Positions 9,121 through 20,532 are shown, counted from the stretch's first letter. The stretch is DNA of 64,000 nt from Lepidostoma basale (GCA_022606425.2 JAHDVF020001050.1:1427501-1491500), one strand, 5' to 3'. Notes: generated by a model from the sequence alone, not told the origin. Made by a program: numbers and translations.

Positions 9121-9990
9121 ATACATAACTAACTAACTAACTAACCATCACGCCGTCTCCCCGAAAGGGTAGGCAGAAAGAATGGACTGTCACACTTTTA
9201 CTGATGCGGCACTCCATCCTTCTCTTTTCGCCCCGCGGGAGACGCGGTGTGATGGGTTGCGAACCTCATCGCCACCAATAGGCATCTCCCGCGCACACTT
9301 CGATCTTCCAACATCCACAAAATAAATCTAAAACAAATAATATAAAATACAATGATATAAAAGAAAATAACAAAATAAAAATAATTTAATACAAAATGTT
9401 ATTTTTAGATGGTGCACATTTGTCTATTTAATTTATGTTCCACGAATCCACCGTTTTTTAAATTTAGCACATAATGTAATAACACATAATGTTTTTCCGA
9501 TGTTGCACATGTTGACATGGACGATCCGGACTTTTGTGTTTATTTAATTTATGTTACACGTATCCACCGTTTTTTAAATTAGCTGTTATATGATTTAATT
9601 AATGTTCCACGTATCCACTTTTTTTATTTGGCAGTAATTAGGCACTTAAAACCAACCAACACCAGCAAGAACTAAGAGTATTGAAGAAATTATTCAAATT
9701 GTCATTGGAACAAATGAAAAATTTATTTTTACACCTGTCAAAATTCTTTATATAAACGAAAAAACTTGTATAATTTTGACATCAAAACTGTAAAAACGTA
9801 TTACGTCTCACAATTAACTATTATAAAGTGCGGCAACAATCAAATTGACCAAAACAATTCACTTATACACGTAATTTCTCCAAATTCACGGGAGCACCAA
9901 ATGAACCAAACCAAATTTTCAAAATCAGAATTAGTAATTCCATTCCATTGTATATACATAATATTACAATATATAAAATAAAACTATAAA
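9121..9990 (-). mobile_element. R2 non-autonomous repeat with L1-type 3' tail, long copy
   Basis: The terminal TAACTAACTAACTAACC and the adjacent 45 bp equal the L1 3' end. The next block (GCGGCACTCCATCC through GATGGGTTGCGAACCTCATC) and about 700 bp of AT-rich interior are instead shared with the plus-strand copy at 49030-49885. No coding frame is shared between the copies. Confidence 0.75.
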
Positions 9991-10199
9991 TTGAGGTTTA
10001 AAGTGTTTTTTTTCAGTCACCACACCTACATGTACAACTAAATCGTTTTTATTCTAGCTTTTGATCAAATCATTTTTGTAGATTGATGCTGCTTGTCGCG
10101 GTGGAGCCCACGCAGAGGGCTTGCAGAGCACACTTTGAGAACCACTGCTATACAAACCAGGTATCAATCAAGTTTAATAAGTAGTCTAGTATACAATAA

Positions 10200-10325
10200 T
10201 TTTACTTTTAAAACTGTTAAATTAAATAACTTTGTTTTTGTATCACAGTTGTATTTTATTTTAAGCGACAGCTATTTCATCAACCTATGTTGACATCATC
10301 AGGTGTTACAATAATATATCAAAGG
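10200..10325 (-). mobile_element. Penelope-like alpha end with degenerate hammerhead-like motif
   Basis: On the minus strand CTGATGA (10296-10302) is followed by GTCAAC/GTTGAT, GAAAT, AGCTGTC. The outer segment with TTTTTGTATCACAGTTGTAT precedes it on the plus strand. Confidence 0.65.
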
Positions 10326-10337
10326 TCAAATGTGTAA

Positions 10338-11012
10338 ATGGTCAATGAGCTTGACTACAGTGGGTCAGTATTGCATTTGAACGGCCGTAACGTTGAAAGG
10401 GTGGAAAAATTTAAATACCTCGGCAGCATACTAACGCAATCTCTTGACGCAGATGTAGAGATAAAATGCAGAATTGAGACAGCAAGAGCTACGTTTAATA
10501 AAATGAAATCACTCTTTTGCAATGATAACGTAAAGTTGAAACTCCGCCAGAGAATGATCAAATGCTATGTGTGGTCTGTTTTATTGTACGGGTGTAAAAC
10601 TTGGACCCTGAAAGTTAACTCAATGAACAGATTGGAAGCATTTGAAATGTGGCTCCATCGCCAAATGCTCAGTATTCCCTGGACAAACATGGTTACCAAT
10701 ACCGAAGTCCTGAGGCGAGCTAGAGTTGACAGGGAATTGTTATCAACTATCAAGGTTCGAAAAATCTCACATCATGGTCATATACTGCGTGGGACAAGTA
10801 CCACCTTCTCCAATTGATATTGAAGGGGAAAATTGAGGGACGCCGAGGGCCTGGAAGGAGACAAATGTCCTGGCTGCGAAACGTGAGGGAGTGGACCGGC
10901 ATCCGAAGTGTGGAGGAGCTGTTCCAAGCGGCGCAGCACAGGGACAGGTTCGCCGAGGTGATCGCCAACGTTGGAGGGACCCGACAGAGCACTTGAAGAA
11001 AAAGAAGATGTG
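10338..11012 (+). mobile_element. L3-family LINE, longest C-terminal copy
   Basis: An open stretch of 159 codons gives VERVEKFKYLGSILTQSLDA, KCRIETARATFNKMKSLFCN, YGCKTWTLK and FEMWLHRQMLSIPWT. A frameshift near 10800 leads to GRRGPGRRQMSWLRNVREWT and a stop (10994-10996). A GAAGAAAAAGAAG tail follows. This is the domain downstream of the RT palm. It is inserted between the two arms of an alpha Penelope-like element. Confidence 0.8.
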
Positions 11013-11289
11013 TATTTGTTCTTATGTAAATTTGAATAATTTCTTTGATTTAATTTTGAAGTTTTTGCTGAAATTTATTTACGTACCTAAATATTTTAAT
11101 TATAAGAACGGTTAGTTACTATTTACAGGAGAAAATATTGAAGGTGGAAAATATAATAATAATTATAATAAAACAGTAGTAAGAAGGAACAATCACACAT
11201 AGTATAGAGTCAAAAACGATGAAACATAATAATTTAAAAAACTTAAAACGATAAACAATAACAGAAAGTAGATTACATTAATATGTACA

Positions 11290-11375
11290 ATTGTGATACA
11301 AAAACAAAGTTATTTAATTTAAAAGTTTAAAAATGTTAAGGTATCATAGTGTTTCGGCCAAAACAATCGATTATT
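11290..11375 (+). mobile_element. Alpha Penelope-like outer segment
   Basis: AATTGTGATACAAAAACAAA through TATCATAGTGTTTCGGCC is the inverted counterpart of the segment at 10200-10260. The two bracket the L3 copy. Confidence 0.6.
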
Positions 11376-11379
11376 TAAT

Positions 11380-11880
11380 TATTTTATAGTTGCATGTCTA
11401 CAAATGTTATTATACCTCTTACAACTGTAAATGTATTGTATTAATATCTTTCATCCCGTATTCGAAATTGATGTCAAACGTATTGTAATGTTTGAAATGT
11501 CTTGGCGGGAAAATATTTGAATGTGAAATGAAAACGTCCCTTTTGCGGAAAACGCGGATTTCGCTATGTTATTTTTTTCTCGTGTGATTCTTACATTCTG
11601 GTAACAACGTTTGAATGCAGTCATTGTATGAAGCTTAAATAAGATATACGCTAGTTTAATGTTAGTAAAGAGAGCTGCATTCTCATACAAATAGCTGGTT
11701 TAGGGAGTTAACGCCATCTAGTTGAAAATGTAAACGGCGCATTGAACCGTTATTTAAAAGTTGTATGAATATGTATTGTTGAATGTTGCGTTTAAATATA
11801 AATGAATTTACGTGGCTACGTGTTTTATCTTATACTAGCGAACCCGATAACGCTTCACTATTTCTATATTCAAGTATATG
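11380..11880. other. AT-rich DNA with a common arthropod repeat end
   Basis: TACTAGCGAACCCGATAACG at about 11833 resembles ACTAGCTGACCCGGCAACGC at 23234. Both are degenerate copies of one dispersed repeat of uncertain class. Otherwise nothing is recognised. Confidence 0.35.
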
Positions 11881-11885
11881 CATTC

Positions 11886-12065
11886 ATAACTAACTAACTA
11901 ACCATCAGGATCCCCGAAAGGGTAGGCAGAAATAATGGACTGTCACACTTTTACTGATGCGGCACTCCATCCTTCTCTTTTCGCTCCGCGGGAGACGCGG
12001 TGTGATGGGTTGCGAACCTCATCGCCACCAATAGGCATCTCCCTTTCCATCCCATCCCATCTGCA
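11886..12065 (-). mobile_element. R2 repeat, short copy
   Basis: It has the (TTAG)n tail, a damaged L1-like tail, and then the GCGGCACTCCATCC to GGCATCTCCC block. It is truncated right after the block. Confidence 0.7.
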
Positions 12066-12199
12066 TTCATAATAAATTAATTAAACGAATACAAATGAAG
12101 TTCGATATCAATTCATTTATACCATTCTACGAAACATATCCAACAACTTGTTTCTCTAAATACACGATGTTTAACAATAAAATAAAATAATGATTTTAA

Positions 12200-12555
12200 T
12201 TGATCGTTCCACGTTTTCCTCGGTCTTCCTCTATTTTTGGTTCCATTTACATCGTTAACATATAATTTTTTTTAACTATTCTTTCTTCATTCATTCTTTC
12301 CATATGTCCAAACCATCTTAATGATCCTTTCATTATTTTGTTCATAACACCATCATGCGCACCGCATTCACTTCTTATATTTTTATTCGACACTCTATCA
12401 TACACAAAGTATTCACACATTCGTTTAAGAGATCTCATTTCTACTGCATTTATTCTACTTTCATCCTTCTTTTGCCGATTCCATGCTTCGCTTCCATACA
12501 TAAGGGTCGGTAGAAGAACACCATTGTGCACTGCCATTCTAGCTTTTTTGGATAA
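12200..12555 (-). mobile_element. L1-family LINE, internal C-terminal fragment
   Basis: The minus strand reads MAVHNGVLLPTLMYGSEAWN, RINAVEMRSLKRMCEY, DRVSNKNIRSECG and KIMKGSLRWFGHMERMNEER. The 3' end is missing. Confidence 0.8.
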
Positions 12556-12559
12556 TGTA

Positions 12560-13140
12560 TATAATGTTTATATTTTTCATGACATAACTTAGTATAGTTA
12601 TATTGTATTTATTTTCTTCTACATAATTTTACGAAGAAAGTTATGGATATAATGATTTGATCGATCGAGTATTATATAAGTAAGCTTATCAAAATGAAAA
12701 AAAAAATCGGTGTGTGTAAATTATTACGAAATTGTTTTTAAAGCAGCGCAAAATACATTAAGATTACCATAAGAAAAATATCTGTTCTTTAAGGAATTTT
12801 AAGGAATTACAATATTTTTCCCCGGACAAACAAAATTTGCCTCTGATATTATTACGCAGAGCCGCAAAAAATGTTTGAATAAGGGAAGAGTGCTATCGGA
12901 ATGAGATAATTGAATGTAAAATCTGGAAAGAAAGGCATTAATGCTATACCTCTATTGTTTACCTTATTTAAACCTAACGTTTAGGGCAATATACATTCCG
13001 CGTAAATCGCCCTTTTTATGCGCACTTTTGAAAATCCATTGTTCTCTTTGCCTTCATTTTGTCCCTTAACACGCTTCAATCCCAACTTGTTTCTTAAAAA
13101 TACGTATTTAAAAAAATCAATAATTTATTTTTGAATTAAT
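12560..13140. other. AT-rich intergenic DNA
   Basis: No gene or repeat is recognised. Confidence 0.4.
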
Positions 13141-13142
13141 AA

Positions 13143-13586
13143 TACGGATGAAAGTAGAATAAATGCAGTAGAAATGAGATCTCTTAGACGAATGTGTGGA
13201 TACTCTGTGTATGATAGAGTGTCGAATGAAAATATAAGAAGAGAATGCGGTGCGAATGATGGTGTCATGAACAAAATAATGAAAGGATCATTAAGATGGT
13301 TTGGACATACGGAAAGAATGAATGAAGGAAGAATGGTAAAAAATTATATCTTAATGATGTAAATGGAACCAGAAATAGAGGAAGACCGAGGAAAACGTGG
13401 CACGATCAGATAAATCAAATATTGAATGTCGGCCATGTGAGGAGTCAGAGAAATCGACGCGCGTGCATGACACGATGTTGAGGAAGCAAGCGAAAAATAT
13501 GACAGGAAAGAAAAGTGTGGCAGTCCATTCTTTCTGCATACCCCTTCGGGGAGACGGCGTGATGGTTAGTTAGTTAGTTAGTTAGT
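13143..13586 (+). mobile_element. L1-family LINE, 3' part with (TTAG)n tail
   Basis: The frame gives RINAVEMRSLRRMCGYSVYD, KIMKGSLRWFGHTERMNEGR and GRPRKTWHDQINQILNV. Then GACGGCGTGATGG and about five TTAG units follow. One deletion (GTAAAAAATT) and a missing segment disrupt it. Confidence 0.85.
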
Positions 13587-13599
13587 AATAATACTATGT

Positions 13600-13675
13600 A
13601 TTTTCGGAAAATCCGTCTAGTTCGTTTTTCTGGACCGACGTTTCGGAGATCGTTTGGGTGGCTACATCTTCAGTG
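13600..13675 (-). mobile_element. Beta Penelope-like end with hammerhead-like motif
   Basis: On the minus strand CTGAAGA (13667-13673) is followed by a decayed helix II, TCTCC, GAAACGTC and GGTCCAGAAAAACGA. The end GACGGATTTTCC matches other beta copies. Confidence 0.6.
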
Positions 13676-13783
13676 TGGTGGTTAATCGACTGAATGGACG
13701 AGGCCCAAGGGATTGAATGAGCGAAACCGACGAAAGGCGCCGTTCGCCTATAACAGCTTCGGGTAAGCCGTGGATCTCATCTA

Positions 13784-14180
13784 CAGTAGACGCTCTCTTA
13801 ACCGGCGCCGCTTTAACCTTCCCACCGCTTTGACCGGCCTCTTCTAGGAAGTCGTAGATGTAATGTGTATAAAAAAATGGCTTGAATACGCTTTTAAAAA
13901 GTCGATTCAACACAAGAAGCAGCAGAAAATAACATAATTTTTAATCCATTTTAGGCCTTCTTTTAAAAAAAATAATGGAGTGGTCTGTGGTTTTTTCCAG
14001 TACATATTTTTTACAGTTTGTGAAATTTTTATTTTTAATTTGTTAGTTACTAATACATAAAAAAAAATGTTGATTTTTCTTCCTTGCAAAGGTGTTTTTC
14101 AATACCTTCTCTTTAACCGGCTTTTTCGTTATCCGGCTCTGGTTCGGTCCCGTCAAGGCCGGTTAAGAGAGCGTCTACTG
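13784..14180. mobile_element. pogo/Tigger-like MITE, about 397 bp
   Basis: CAGTAGACGCTCTCTTAACC at the left end is matched by GGTTAAGAGAGCGTCTACTG at the right end, a near-perfect 23-bp inverted repeat including GGC. TA precedes the left end; the right flank reads TT, a one-base decay of the expected TA duplication. CAG...CTG ends and TA targets fit pogo/Tigger elements. No transposase. Confidence 0.7.
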
Positions 14181-14252
14181 TTTGTCTAAATGTCATTCTT
14201 CTTTAGACTGTATATGAATTTAATTAAATTTTATGGGCGTAACATGTTTTGC

Positions 14253-14486
14253 TCGGAACCCAGCCTGCATCGCTCAGGGCGTACTAGACTGGTCCCCTAT
14301 GGGGGGAAAGAGAAAGCGAGGCAGACCTAGAGCCACCTGGAGAAGAACCCTGCAGGACGAGGTTAAGGCAGCAGGTCTCACTTGGGACGATGTTAAGCAT
14401 CAGGCATGCGATAGAGTCGGGTGGAGAAGTGTCTTTGAGGCCCTATGCACCACGGAGGTGTGACAGGACAAAAAGAAGAAGAAGAA
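14253..14486 (+). mobile_element. LINE 3' fragment with a target-site duplication
   Basis: The ORF end includes LDWSPMGGKRKRGRPRATWR, then DDVKHQACDRVGWRSVFEAL and a stop at 14461-14463, followed by AAAGAAGAAGAAG. AACATGTTTTG occurs on both sides (about 14242-14252 and 14487-14497), giving an 11-bp target duplication. The insertion disrupted a repeat of the 850-975 type. Confidence 0.75.
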
Positions 14487-14499
14487 CATGTTTTGTTCT

Positions 14500-15145
14500 C
14501 GATGTCAATAACATAAAACGTAATGAAACTTCTAAGAAACCGAAAGTTTTCATCAATACTATAATATATAATATATAAAATCTAGTGTGTTATTTCACTC
14601 TTGAAGAACAATAAAAAATGTGACTTGTTCATTAATGATATGTTTATTATTGTTTGGTAGATTCTCATGGTTTCGTATATTCGTTTAAGGAGGGTATCAA
14701 AAAGTAGAATATCGCAAAACCGGTGCTAAAAATATGGACGTAAAACGTGCGTAAGTGGGGTCTGAGCGAGTTAAGCGGGGGAGGAATAAAGTGTACCGAG
14801 CTGGAATTACCATTATTTTCCAGGGAAATCTTGTTGGGAAATATTCCGCTGCAAAAGATTTCCCTGTTTATCATCCGCTTCGGCAAAAAATAAACATGGC
14901 GCGAGAAATTTTCAACTTATTCAAATAAGGAATTGTTCTTGTTCTTTGACACACATCGCTATTAGCTGCGGGACGGCGTGCCGCAGAGCTGCGGTCTGGG
15001 ACCTGAATCCACTCTAAATATTTAATCACTTATATCAAAATGCTCTTAGCAAGATTCTCTTTCATTAAACATATATAATTTATAAGAGTAAAAAAAACTA
15101 CTGAATTACTCGTATTATAATAATAATAAAACAATTTAATTAATT
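14500..15145. other. Unannotated AT-rich DNA
   Basis: No gene is recognised. TAGCTGCGGGACGGCGTG to GCTGCGG at about 14964-14995 is a short GC-rich island of unknown nature. Confidence 0.4.
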
Positions 15146-15151
15146 CGTTCA

Positions 15152-16305
15152 TTGACAGAGAAGTTTCTGGCCAAAAACCGCAAACTTCTCTGTGCGTTTG
15201 TCGACTTGCAAAAAGCATATGATTACGTTAATAGAGAAAAGTTGTGGAAAATATTGTTTGAATATGGAATAAGTACAAAACTGATCACGGCAATTAGGTC
15301 GCTATACACGGAAAGCACTGCTAGTGTCAGAGTAAATGGAGATCTTACGGTCTGGTTTGATATCAATAAAGGTGTCAAACAGAGTTGCGTAATGTCCCCT
15401 TGGTTATTTAATCTGTATATGGACAAATAATGTATGAAAGAGCTGAAGGGGTTGAATGTAGGTGCCAAAATGATCCGAGTGTCAGTAAGCTGTCTCTTGT
15501 ATGCAGATGACGCTGTCCTACTTGCAGACAACGAGCATGAACTACAAGTCCTGGTGAATTGTATGTATGAGGTTTGCATGCAAAATGATCTGATGATGAA
15601 TGTTAATAAGTCCAAGGTAATGATTTTTGAAAAATAAGAAATCATGACACTCTGCAACATTAGCGTGAATGGTGAAAATTTGGAGCAAGTAGATGAGTTC
15701 GTATATTTAGGTAGTATGTTTACAAGAGATGAATATTTAGGTAGTATGTTTACAAGAGTGGAGAGGGATATTGAAAGAAGAGTTGGGGCAGGCAACAAAG
15801 TGAATGGTGCACTTAAAGTTGTCATCGCTAACGAAAACCTATCCAAAAAAGCTAGAATGGCAGTGTACAATGATGTTCTTCTACCAACCTTTATGTATGG
15901 AAGCGAAGCATGGAACTGGCAAAAGAAGGATTAAAGTAAAATAAATGCAGTAGAAATGAGATCTCTTAGGCGAATGTGTGAATACTCTGTGTATGATAGA
16001 GTGTCGAATGAAAATATAAGAAGTGAATGCGGTGCGAATGACGGTGTTATGAACAAAATAATGAAAGGATTATTAAGATGGTTTGGACATTAGAAAAAAT
16101 GAATGAAGAAAGAATGGTAAAAAAATTATACGTTAACGATGTAAATGGAAACAGAAATAGAAGATGACCGAGGAAAACGTGGCACGATCAAATAAATGAA
16201 ATATTGAATGTCGGCCATGTGAGGAGTCAGAGAAATCGACGCGCGTGGATGACCCGATGTATGAATGTTGAGGAAGCGAGAGAAATATGTCAGGAAAGAA
16301 AATTA
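15152..16305 (+). mobile_element. L1-family LINE, longest copy, with RT palm motifs
   Basis: A single reading frame runs from 15152 to about 16090, broken only by nonsense codons (15428, 15635, 15932, 16086). RT motif A is FVDLQKAYDYVNREKLW (here the first catalytic Asp), motif B is GVKQSCVMSPWLFNLYMD, and motif C is LLYADDAVLLAD (about 15496-15531). Then YLGSMFTR, GSEAWNWQKKD, VEMRSLRRMCEY and MNVEEAREICQ follow. A 27-bp tandem duplication repeats EYLGSMFTR (about 15699-15760). The motifs and post-RT domain fit RTE-like LINEs. The endonuclease domain is absent (5' truncation). Confidence 0.88.
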
Positions 16306-16309
16306 TATG

Positions 16310-16880
16310 TACGGAAAAATATAACCATTTTTCGGTTTTCATGTCATTTGCATTTTCGTAATATAGGTATGCGAGTATTAATATTATATTTAAAGATGTG
16401 AATCTTTGTTTATATAATTTTAAAGCAAAGAATGGGACGCCTGAATATTATTTTAAGAGTAGGAATGATACTTATCATTATTATTCCATTTCGTTTAACC
16501 TCAAAGGTATTCTTATTTGATATTGAAAATCCTTTTATACTCACAGCCCAATCGTGAAAGGATAAAGACTGGTGTAAACTGCCAAAACAGAAGACAGCCA
16601 GCCGGTTGATACAGGGATCGGCTGCCAGTAAAAAACTTCATAACAGATATAAACCCACCCATAACCGTCAGTTAGAAGCAGAGTTAACATCCAAGTTATG
16701 GCAATTCCGACGAAATGGTATTAAACTTTATGCTTTTGGATGGACGTAAAATATTTTAATGAATACTGAGTGTCTTAGTGTAACTTTAGGGAAACGAGGT
16801 ATGGGCCAGTGGGCCTATTTCATTCAAAAATGCAAAGCAAAAGCCTTTACAAGGATACATCTCAGTAATAATTTTATTTA
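16310..16880. other. Unannotated DNA
   Basis: No gene or recognisable repeat is seen. Confidence 0.4.
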
Positions 16881-16884
16881 CAAA

Positions 16885-17380
16885 TGAAGTTCTGGTCCCA
16901 TCACTAATGTATGGAAGCGAAGCATGGAACTGGCAGAAGAAGGATAAAAGCAGAATAAATGCAGTAGAAATGAGGTCCCTAAGACGTATGTGTGATAGAA
17001 CGAAATACGACAGAATCTCAAATGCTGATATAAGAAAGGAATGTAGAGCGGAAGAAGGTATTATGAACAAAATTATGAAAGGATCGCTGCGTTGGTTCGG
17101 ACATATGGAACGCATGGATGGAGAAAGAATGGTTAAGAAAGTATACATTAATGATGTTAATGGGGTACGCAGTCGAGGCAGATCGAGGAAAACATGGCAT
17201 GACCAAATTAATCAAATTTCAAATATTGGTCATGTTAGAAGTCGGAGGAATCGACGTGCGTAAATGGCTCGTTGTATGAATGTAGAGGAAAGTAGAGAGG
17301 TTTTCCAGGATAGAGTAGTGTGGCGGTACATTCTCACTGCCTACCCCTGAGGGGGAAACGGCGTGATGGTTTGTTTGTTT
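16885..17380 (+). mobile_element. L1-family LINE, 3' part
   Basis: The frame gives MYGSEAWNWQKKDKSRINAV, IMKGSLRWFGHMERMDGERM and GRSRKTWHDQINQISNIGHV, then a stop within RRNRRA. The end carries GAAACGGCGTGATGG and TTTG repeats instead of TTAG. Confidence 0.85.
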
Positions 17381-17429
17381 GTACAAGGACAACCACTAAT
17401 ATTGAAAAAAAAAAATTATGTATTTTTAT

Positions 17430-18150
17430 TTAAATATTCTTCTCATTTTAATAGATCTAATGATCTGTGATACAGTAATCATCATATCTCGTCGGATGAT
17501 GAATTCCAGCTGTCCTTCCATCTTTTAGGCGGTCTTCCAGGTTGGCGGTGTCCGGAGGGGATTTTATAAGCGGCTGTATATGCAAGTCTGTCACCATCCA
17601 TTCGGACTACATGGTCCCTCTAGTATCTTCTGCTGGATTTACTTCACTGAACGTTTTCTTAAATTTCGCAAGTTTTTCTTCTTATGTCTGCGTTGCGGAC
17701 GCAATCTCGGAGAGTTTTTTCAGTAATTGATCTTAGGACCTTCATCTCCGATGTTCTTAGTAGACCCTTGGTTCGCACAGTGTCGGCCCGCGTCTCTACA
17801 GCGTACGTCATGATAGATCGCACGCATGTCTTATAATTTCTGATCTTGCTGTCGATACGCACGGGCTTGTTCTTCCAGACCAGATTCTTCAGGCACCCTG
17901 ACGCGACAGAGGCTTTACTGTCTTGTTCTCGTACTTCGGTATAAAGGTCATTATGGCTGCAGATCTCTACTCCTAAATATCTAAAAATCATTAATTGCTC
18001 CCCAGGTATATCATCAACTGTCAGCTTACATCATGTAGGCTGATATAGTGAGACATTATTTGCAAGTCATCTTCAGACTCAGCTTTAAATGCGGCATCGT
18101 CTGCATAGCAAATGACGTTCACAGTTATGCTGCCCATTTTATAACCTAGT
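17430..18150 (-). mobile_element. L2-family LINE with RT motif C
   Basis: On the minus strand near 18060-18140 the frame reads GLGYKMGSITVNVICYADDA, an intact YADD catalytic motif. Downstream come LVWKNKPVRIDSKIRNYKTC, RSIMTYAVETRADTVRTKG and LLRTSEMKVLRSITEKTLRD. Frameshifts show it is inactive. Homologous to 7190-7690. Confidence 0.82.
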
Positions 18151-18159
18151 CCCTAGTTT

Positions 18160-18436
18160 TTATTATTTTTTTTATTTTTTATTTTTATTATTTTTTTTTA
18201 TTATTATTTTTTTTTTTTACGTATACAACAGGTCGCTTGAACCCAATTACAGTATACAATTTGTTTTTAAGCTGATATATTGATTCTCGTGACATGTGAC
18301 AGGTAGCCAATCTATCGCCATTTTATTGTCACGAGAATTCTACGCCAGACCAAAGACAGTGTGACAATCACACTGCCATCGCCGGGAATCGAACCCAGAA
18401 CCTTCGAAATGGGAATCAGAGCTCTTACCACGAAGT
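18160..18436 (-). mobile_element. SINE1, minus-strand copy
   Basis: It starts with a T-rich (TTTTA)n tract, then the SINE1 body in reverse, the B box complement (GGGAATCGAACCC) and the A box region ending near 18436. Confidence 0.8.
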
Positions 18437-18464
18437 TATTAAATGTATTAAAAATACTTAGTTA

Positions 18465-18550
18465 AGAGATCACAAGGCAGACCAAGAAAACGATGGGCGT
18501 ACTGCGTTCAAGAGGACTGGGAGAAATTTGAAAGATCTGTTGGATTCGTA
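18465..18550 (+). mobile_element. Short LINE C-terminal remnant
   Basis: RGRPRKRWAYCVQEDWEKFE is readable, a typical post-RT LINE block. Too short to place in a family. Confidence 0.5.
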
Positions 18551-18743
18551 TCTTTATTTTAGATTTAGCAAAACTTAAGAAGCAAAACATGTCATTCACA
18601 TAAAGTATAATAAAACTGGTAGATAACGGACGTTTTCAAAAACATTTATTGACCATGGGACAATTACATCCAAGATCCAGGAAATGTCAATAACTGTGCT
18701 ATTTTTCACGAATGTTTTAAAATTTTCAGTTTTATCAGGCCTT

Positions 18744-18925
18744 AAGATAACTAACTAACTAACCAACTACCACGCTGTTAGCCCGGAGGAGTAGGCAGAT
18801 AGGATGGACCGCCATAGCATTCTGTCCTGACATACCTCTCTAGCTTCATTCACATTCATACATCGTTACATGCACGCTCGTCGATTTTTCTGACTTCGAA
18901 TATGGCCTCCTTTCATCATAAGCCG
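18744..18925 (-). mobile_element. L1-family LINE, 3' end
   Basis: The TAACTAACTAACCAAC tail is followed by a damaged ORF end with CQDR and NVNEAREV-like codons on the minus strand. It abuts an L4-like LINE end. Confidence 0.75.
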
Positions 18926-19275
18926 TCTGTCATCGACTGCTGAACGTAGGCTTCTCGCAAAGCACGCCACCGCCCCCTTTCCATTGCCCCTCCCATCCAT
19001 CCATGTCCAGCAATCCTCTTCAGATCGTCGGTCCAGCGGGCAGAGGGACGTCCAACTCTGTGGATTCCTGCACGCGGTCTCCACTCCAGAACCCGTCTCC
19101 CCCATCGGCCGTCGGTTCTCCGACAGATATGGCCAGCCCATCGCCACTTCAGCCCGCCCATCCTCAGAGCCACCTCAGTCACCTCGGTTTGTTTCTAAAT
19201 CTGTCCCTCAAGGTTATTCCAAGCATGGCTCTTTCCATGGCGCGTTGGGCGACCTTGAGGCGACCGGGCCGCCTT
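18925..19275 (-). mobile_element. L4-like LINE, GC-rich C-terminal end
   Basis: The frame reads MTEVALRMGGLKWRWAGHIC, then RVGRPSARWTDDLKRIAGHG and REAYVQQSMTDG, stop. It is much richer in G+C than its neighbours and has no stop over 88 codons, suggesting a relatively young or different source element. Confidence 0.75.
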
Positions 19276-19314
19276 TCGGTATTCGATTTATTTGCTCACG
19301 ACATGCTTTCCTGT

Positions 19315-19470
19315 AATGCAGATGATTGCATCATAAGTAAAATTAAAAAAAGGATCCTAGAGATGGTTTGGGCAAAAGGAAGGAATGGAAGAGACAAGAA
19401 TGGTTAAAATGTTGTATACAAGAAGTGTGAGTGGAAAGAGAAGCCGTGGAAGACCAAGAAAAGTCTTAAG
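19315..19470 (+). mobile_element. L1-family LINE fragment
   Basis: Codons for KMLYTRSVSGKRSRGRPRK-type sequence are visible, matching L1 copies at 32640 and 53990. Confidence 0.65.
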
Positions 19471-19474
19471 TCTT

Positions 19475-19670
19475 AACCGCGTGGTGGTCTAGGGGATAGA
19501 ACGCTTGGCTCCTGATCCAGGGGGCACGGGTTCAAGTCTGGACACGACCAGATTCCTTCTTCATAATAATGAGCTATTTTCTGCTCACATTGAAGATTGT
19601 AAAAAAAATTCTAATATCATTGATGTAAATCCTTGATGTTATTCTTTAAAAAAAAAAAAAATAAAAAAAA
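19475..19670 (+). mobile_element. SINE2, tRNA-derived
   Basis: The tRNA-like head has an A box region (TGGTCTAGGGGATAG) and a B box (GGTTCAAGTCT). A body of about 110 bp and a poly-A tract follow. Sequence differs from SINE1. Single copy in this window. Confidence 0.75.
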
Positions 19671-19671
19671 T

Positions 19672-20150
19672 ACATAAATGTGTATAATATACAAAATGAA
19701 ATAACGCATGTTTTCGTTTTAATAAAGGAGTGTTGCCATGAAGAAGAAAAAAAAATTATAACGTATTATCAAAATTGTAAGCATTTTGTTTTTACATTGT
19801 GGTTCTGACACATTATTCCCAACCAGCATTGCGGTTTCTCGTTTCTCTTAACCTTGTTAAAATTAATATTTCTCGGCAATCTTAACGAGTATTACGACTT
19901 TAACTGAAAATAAACGAGTCTTTGATTGGATGGTGTTAGCCGTGTTCAAATTCAGGGCCTATAGATTATAGATTATATCATCATACATTTTAATTAGAAT
20001 TATTATGTATTTGGGCAAATCATGACCCAGAAAATCATTTGATAACCATTGTTTAATATTGAACAATGTTTTCTTAACTTTATTTTGTAAAAATATTTAT
20101 ATTGTATATGCAATATGATCTTTCTATGGAAGCATTTTTTTAAACTATTA
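19672..20150. other. AT-rich intergenic DNA
   Basis: No feature is recognised. Confidence 0.4.
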
Positions 20151-20153
20151 TCC

Positions 20154-20532
20154 GGAGGTATTTACAATCCAGGAATACTGAAAGAACTAAATCTATACGT
20201 TCCCCATAGTTATAGCAGAGCAAGGGGGCATATATTATTTTATGCCCCGAATTGCCGCACAGAGGCCATTTGAAGTTCACCTGTATTTAAAGCGATTCGT
20301 CTTTTAAATGAGGTTGCAAAAGAGATAGACCTTTTTGGATGCAATTATGGCGAATTCGTGAATACCCTTACGATAAAGGCAGCAAGGAAATAACTAGCAT
20401 ATTCCTATTCATAAGGTTCTATGTATATTTCCTTTGATGTAAATTTTTTTCACCCTTTACATCGATTTGGCTCTTGCTGTAATGATGTAAGGGGTTTTTC
20501 AACAAAATAATAATAATAATAATAATAATAAA
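20154..20532 (+). mobile_element. Jockey/CR1-like LINE (L5) 3' end with (AAT)n tail
   Basis: One frame from 20154 to 20393 reads LYVPHSYSRARGHILFYAPN, CRTEAI, one stop, then SSPVFKAIRLLNEVAKEIDL and FGCNYGEFV. A 3' UTR of about 110 bp and an AAT microsatellite tail (20506-20532) follow. Typical C-terminus of jockey-group RTs. Confidence 0.75.

Noticed and set aside
15152..16305. Functional reverse transcriptase gene
   Set aside because: RT motifs are intact, but at least four in-frame stops occur, and the N-terminus and endonuclease are missing.
18916..19275. GC-rich host exon
   Set aside because: The frame carries the LINE block MGGLKWRWAGHI and EAYVQQ, and homologous ends occur at 2451, 22326 and 59320.
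19475..19550. tRNA gene suggested by A and B boxes
   Set aside because: It is followed by an unrelated body and a poly-A tract, as in a SINE.
20508..20532. Independent microsatellite at (AAT)n
   Set aside because: It follows an L5 LINE 3' UTR directly and is best read as the element's tail.
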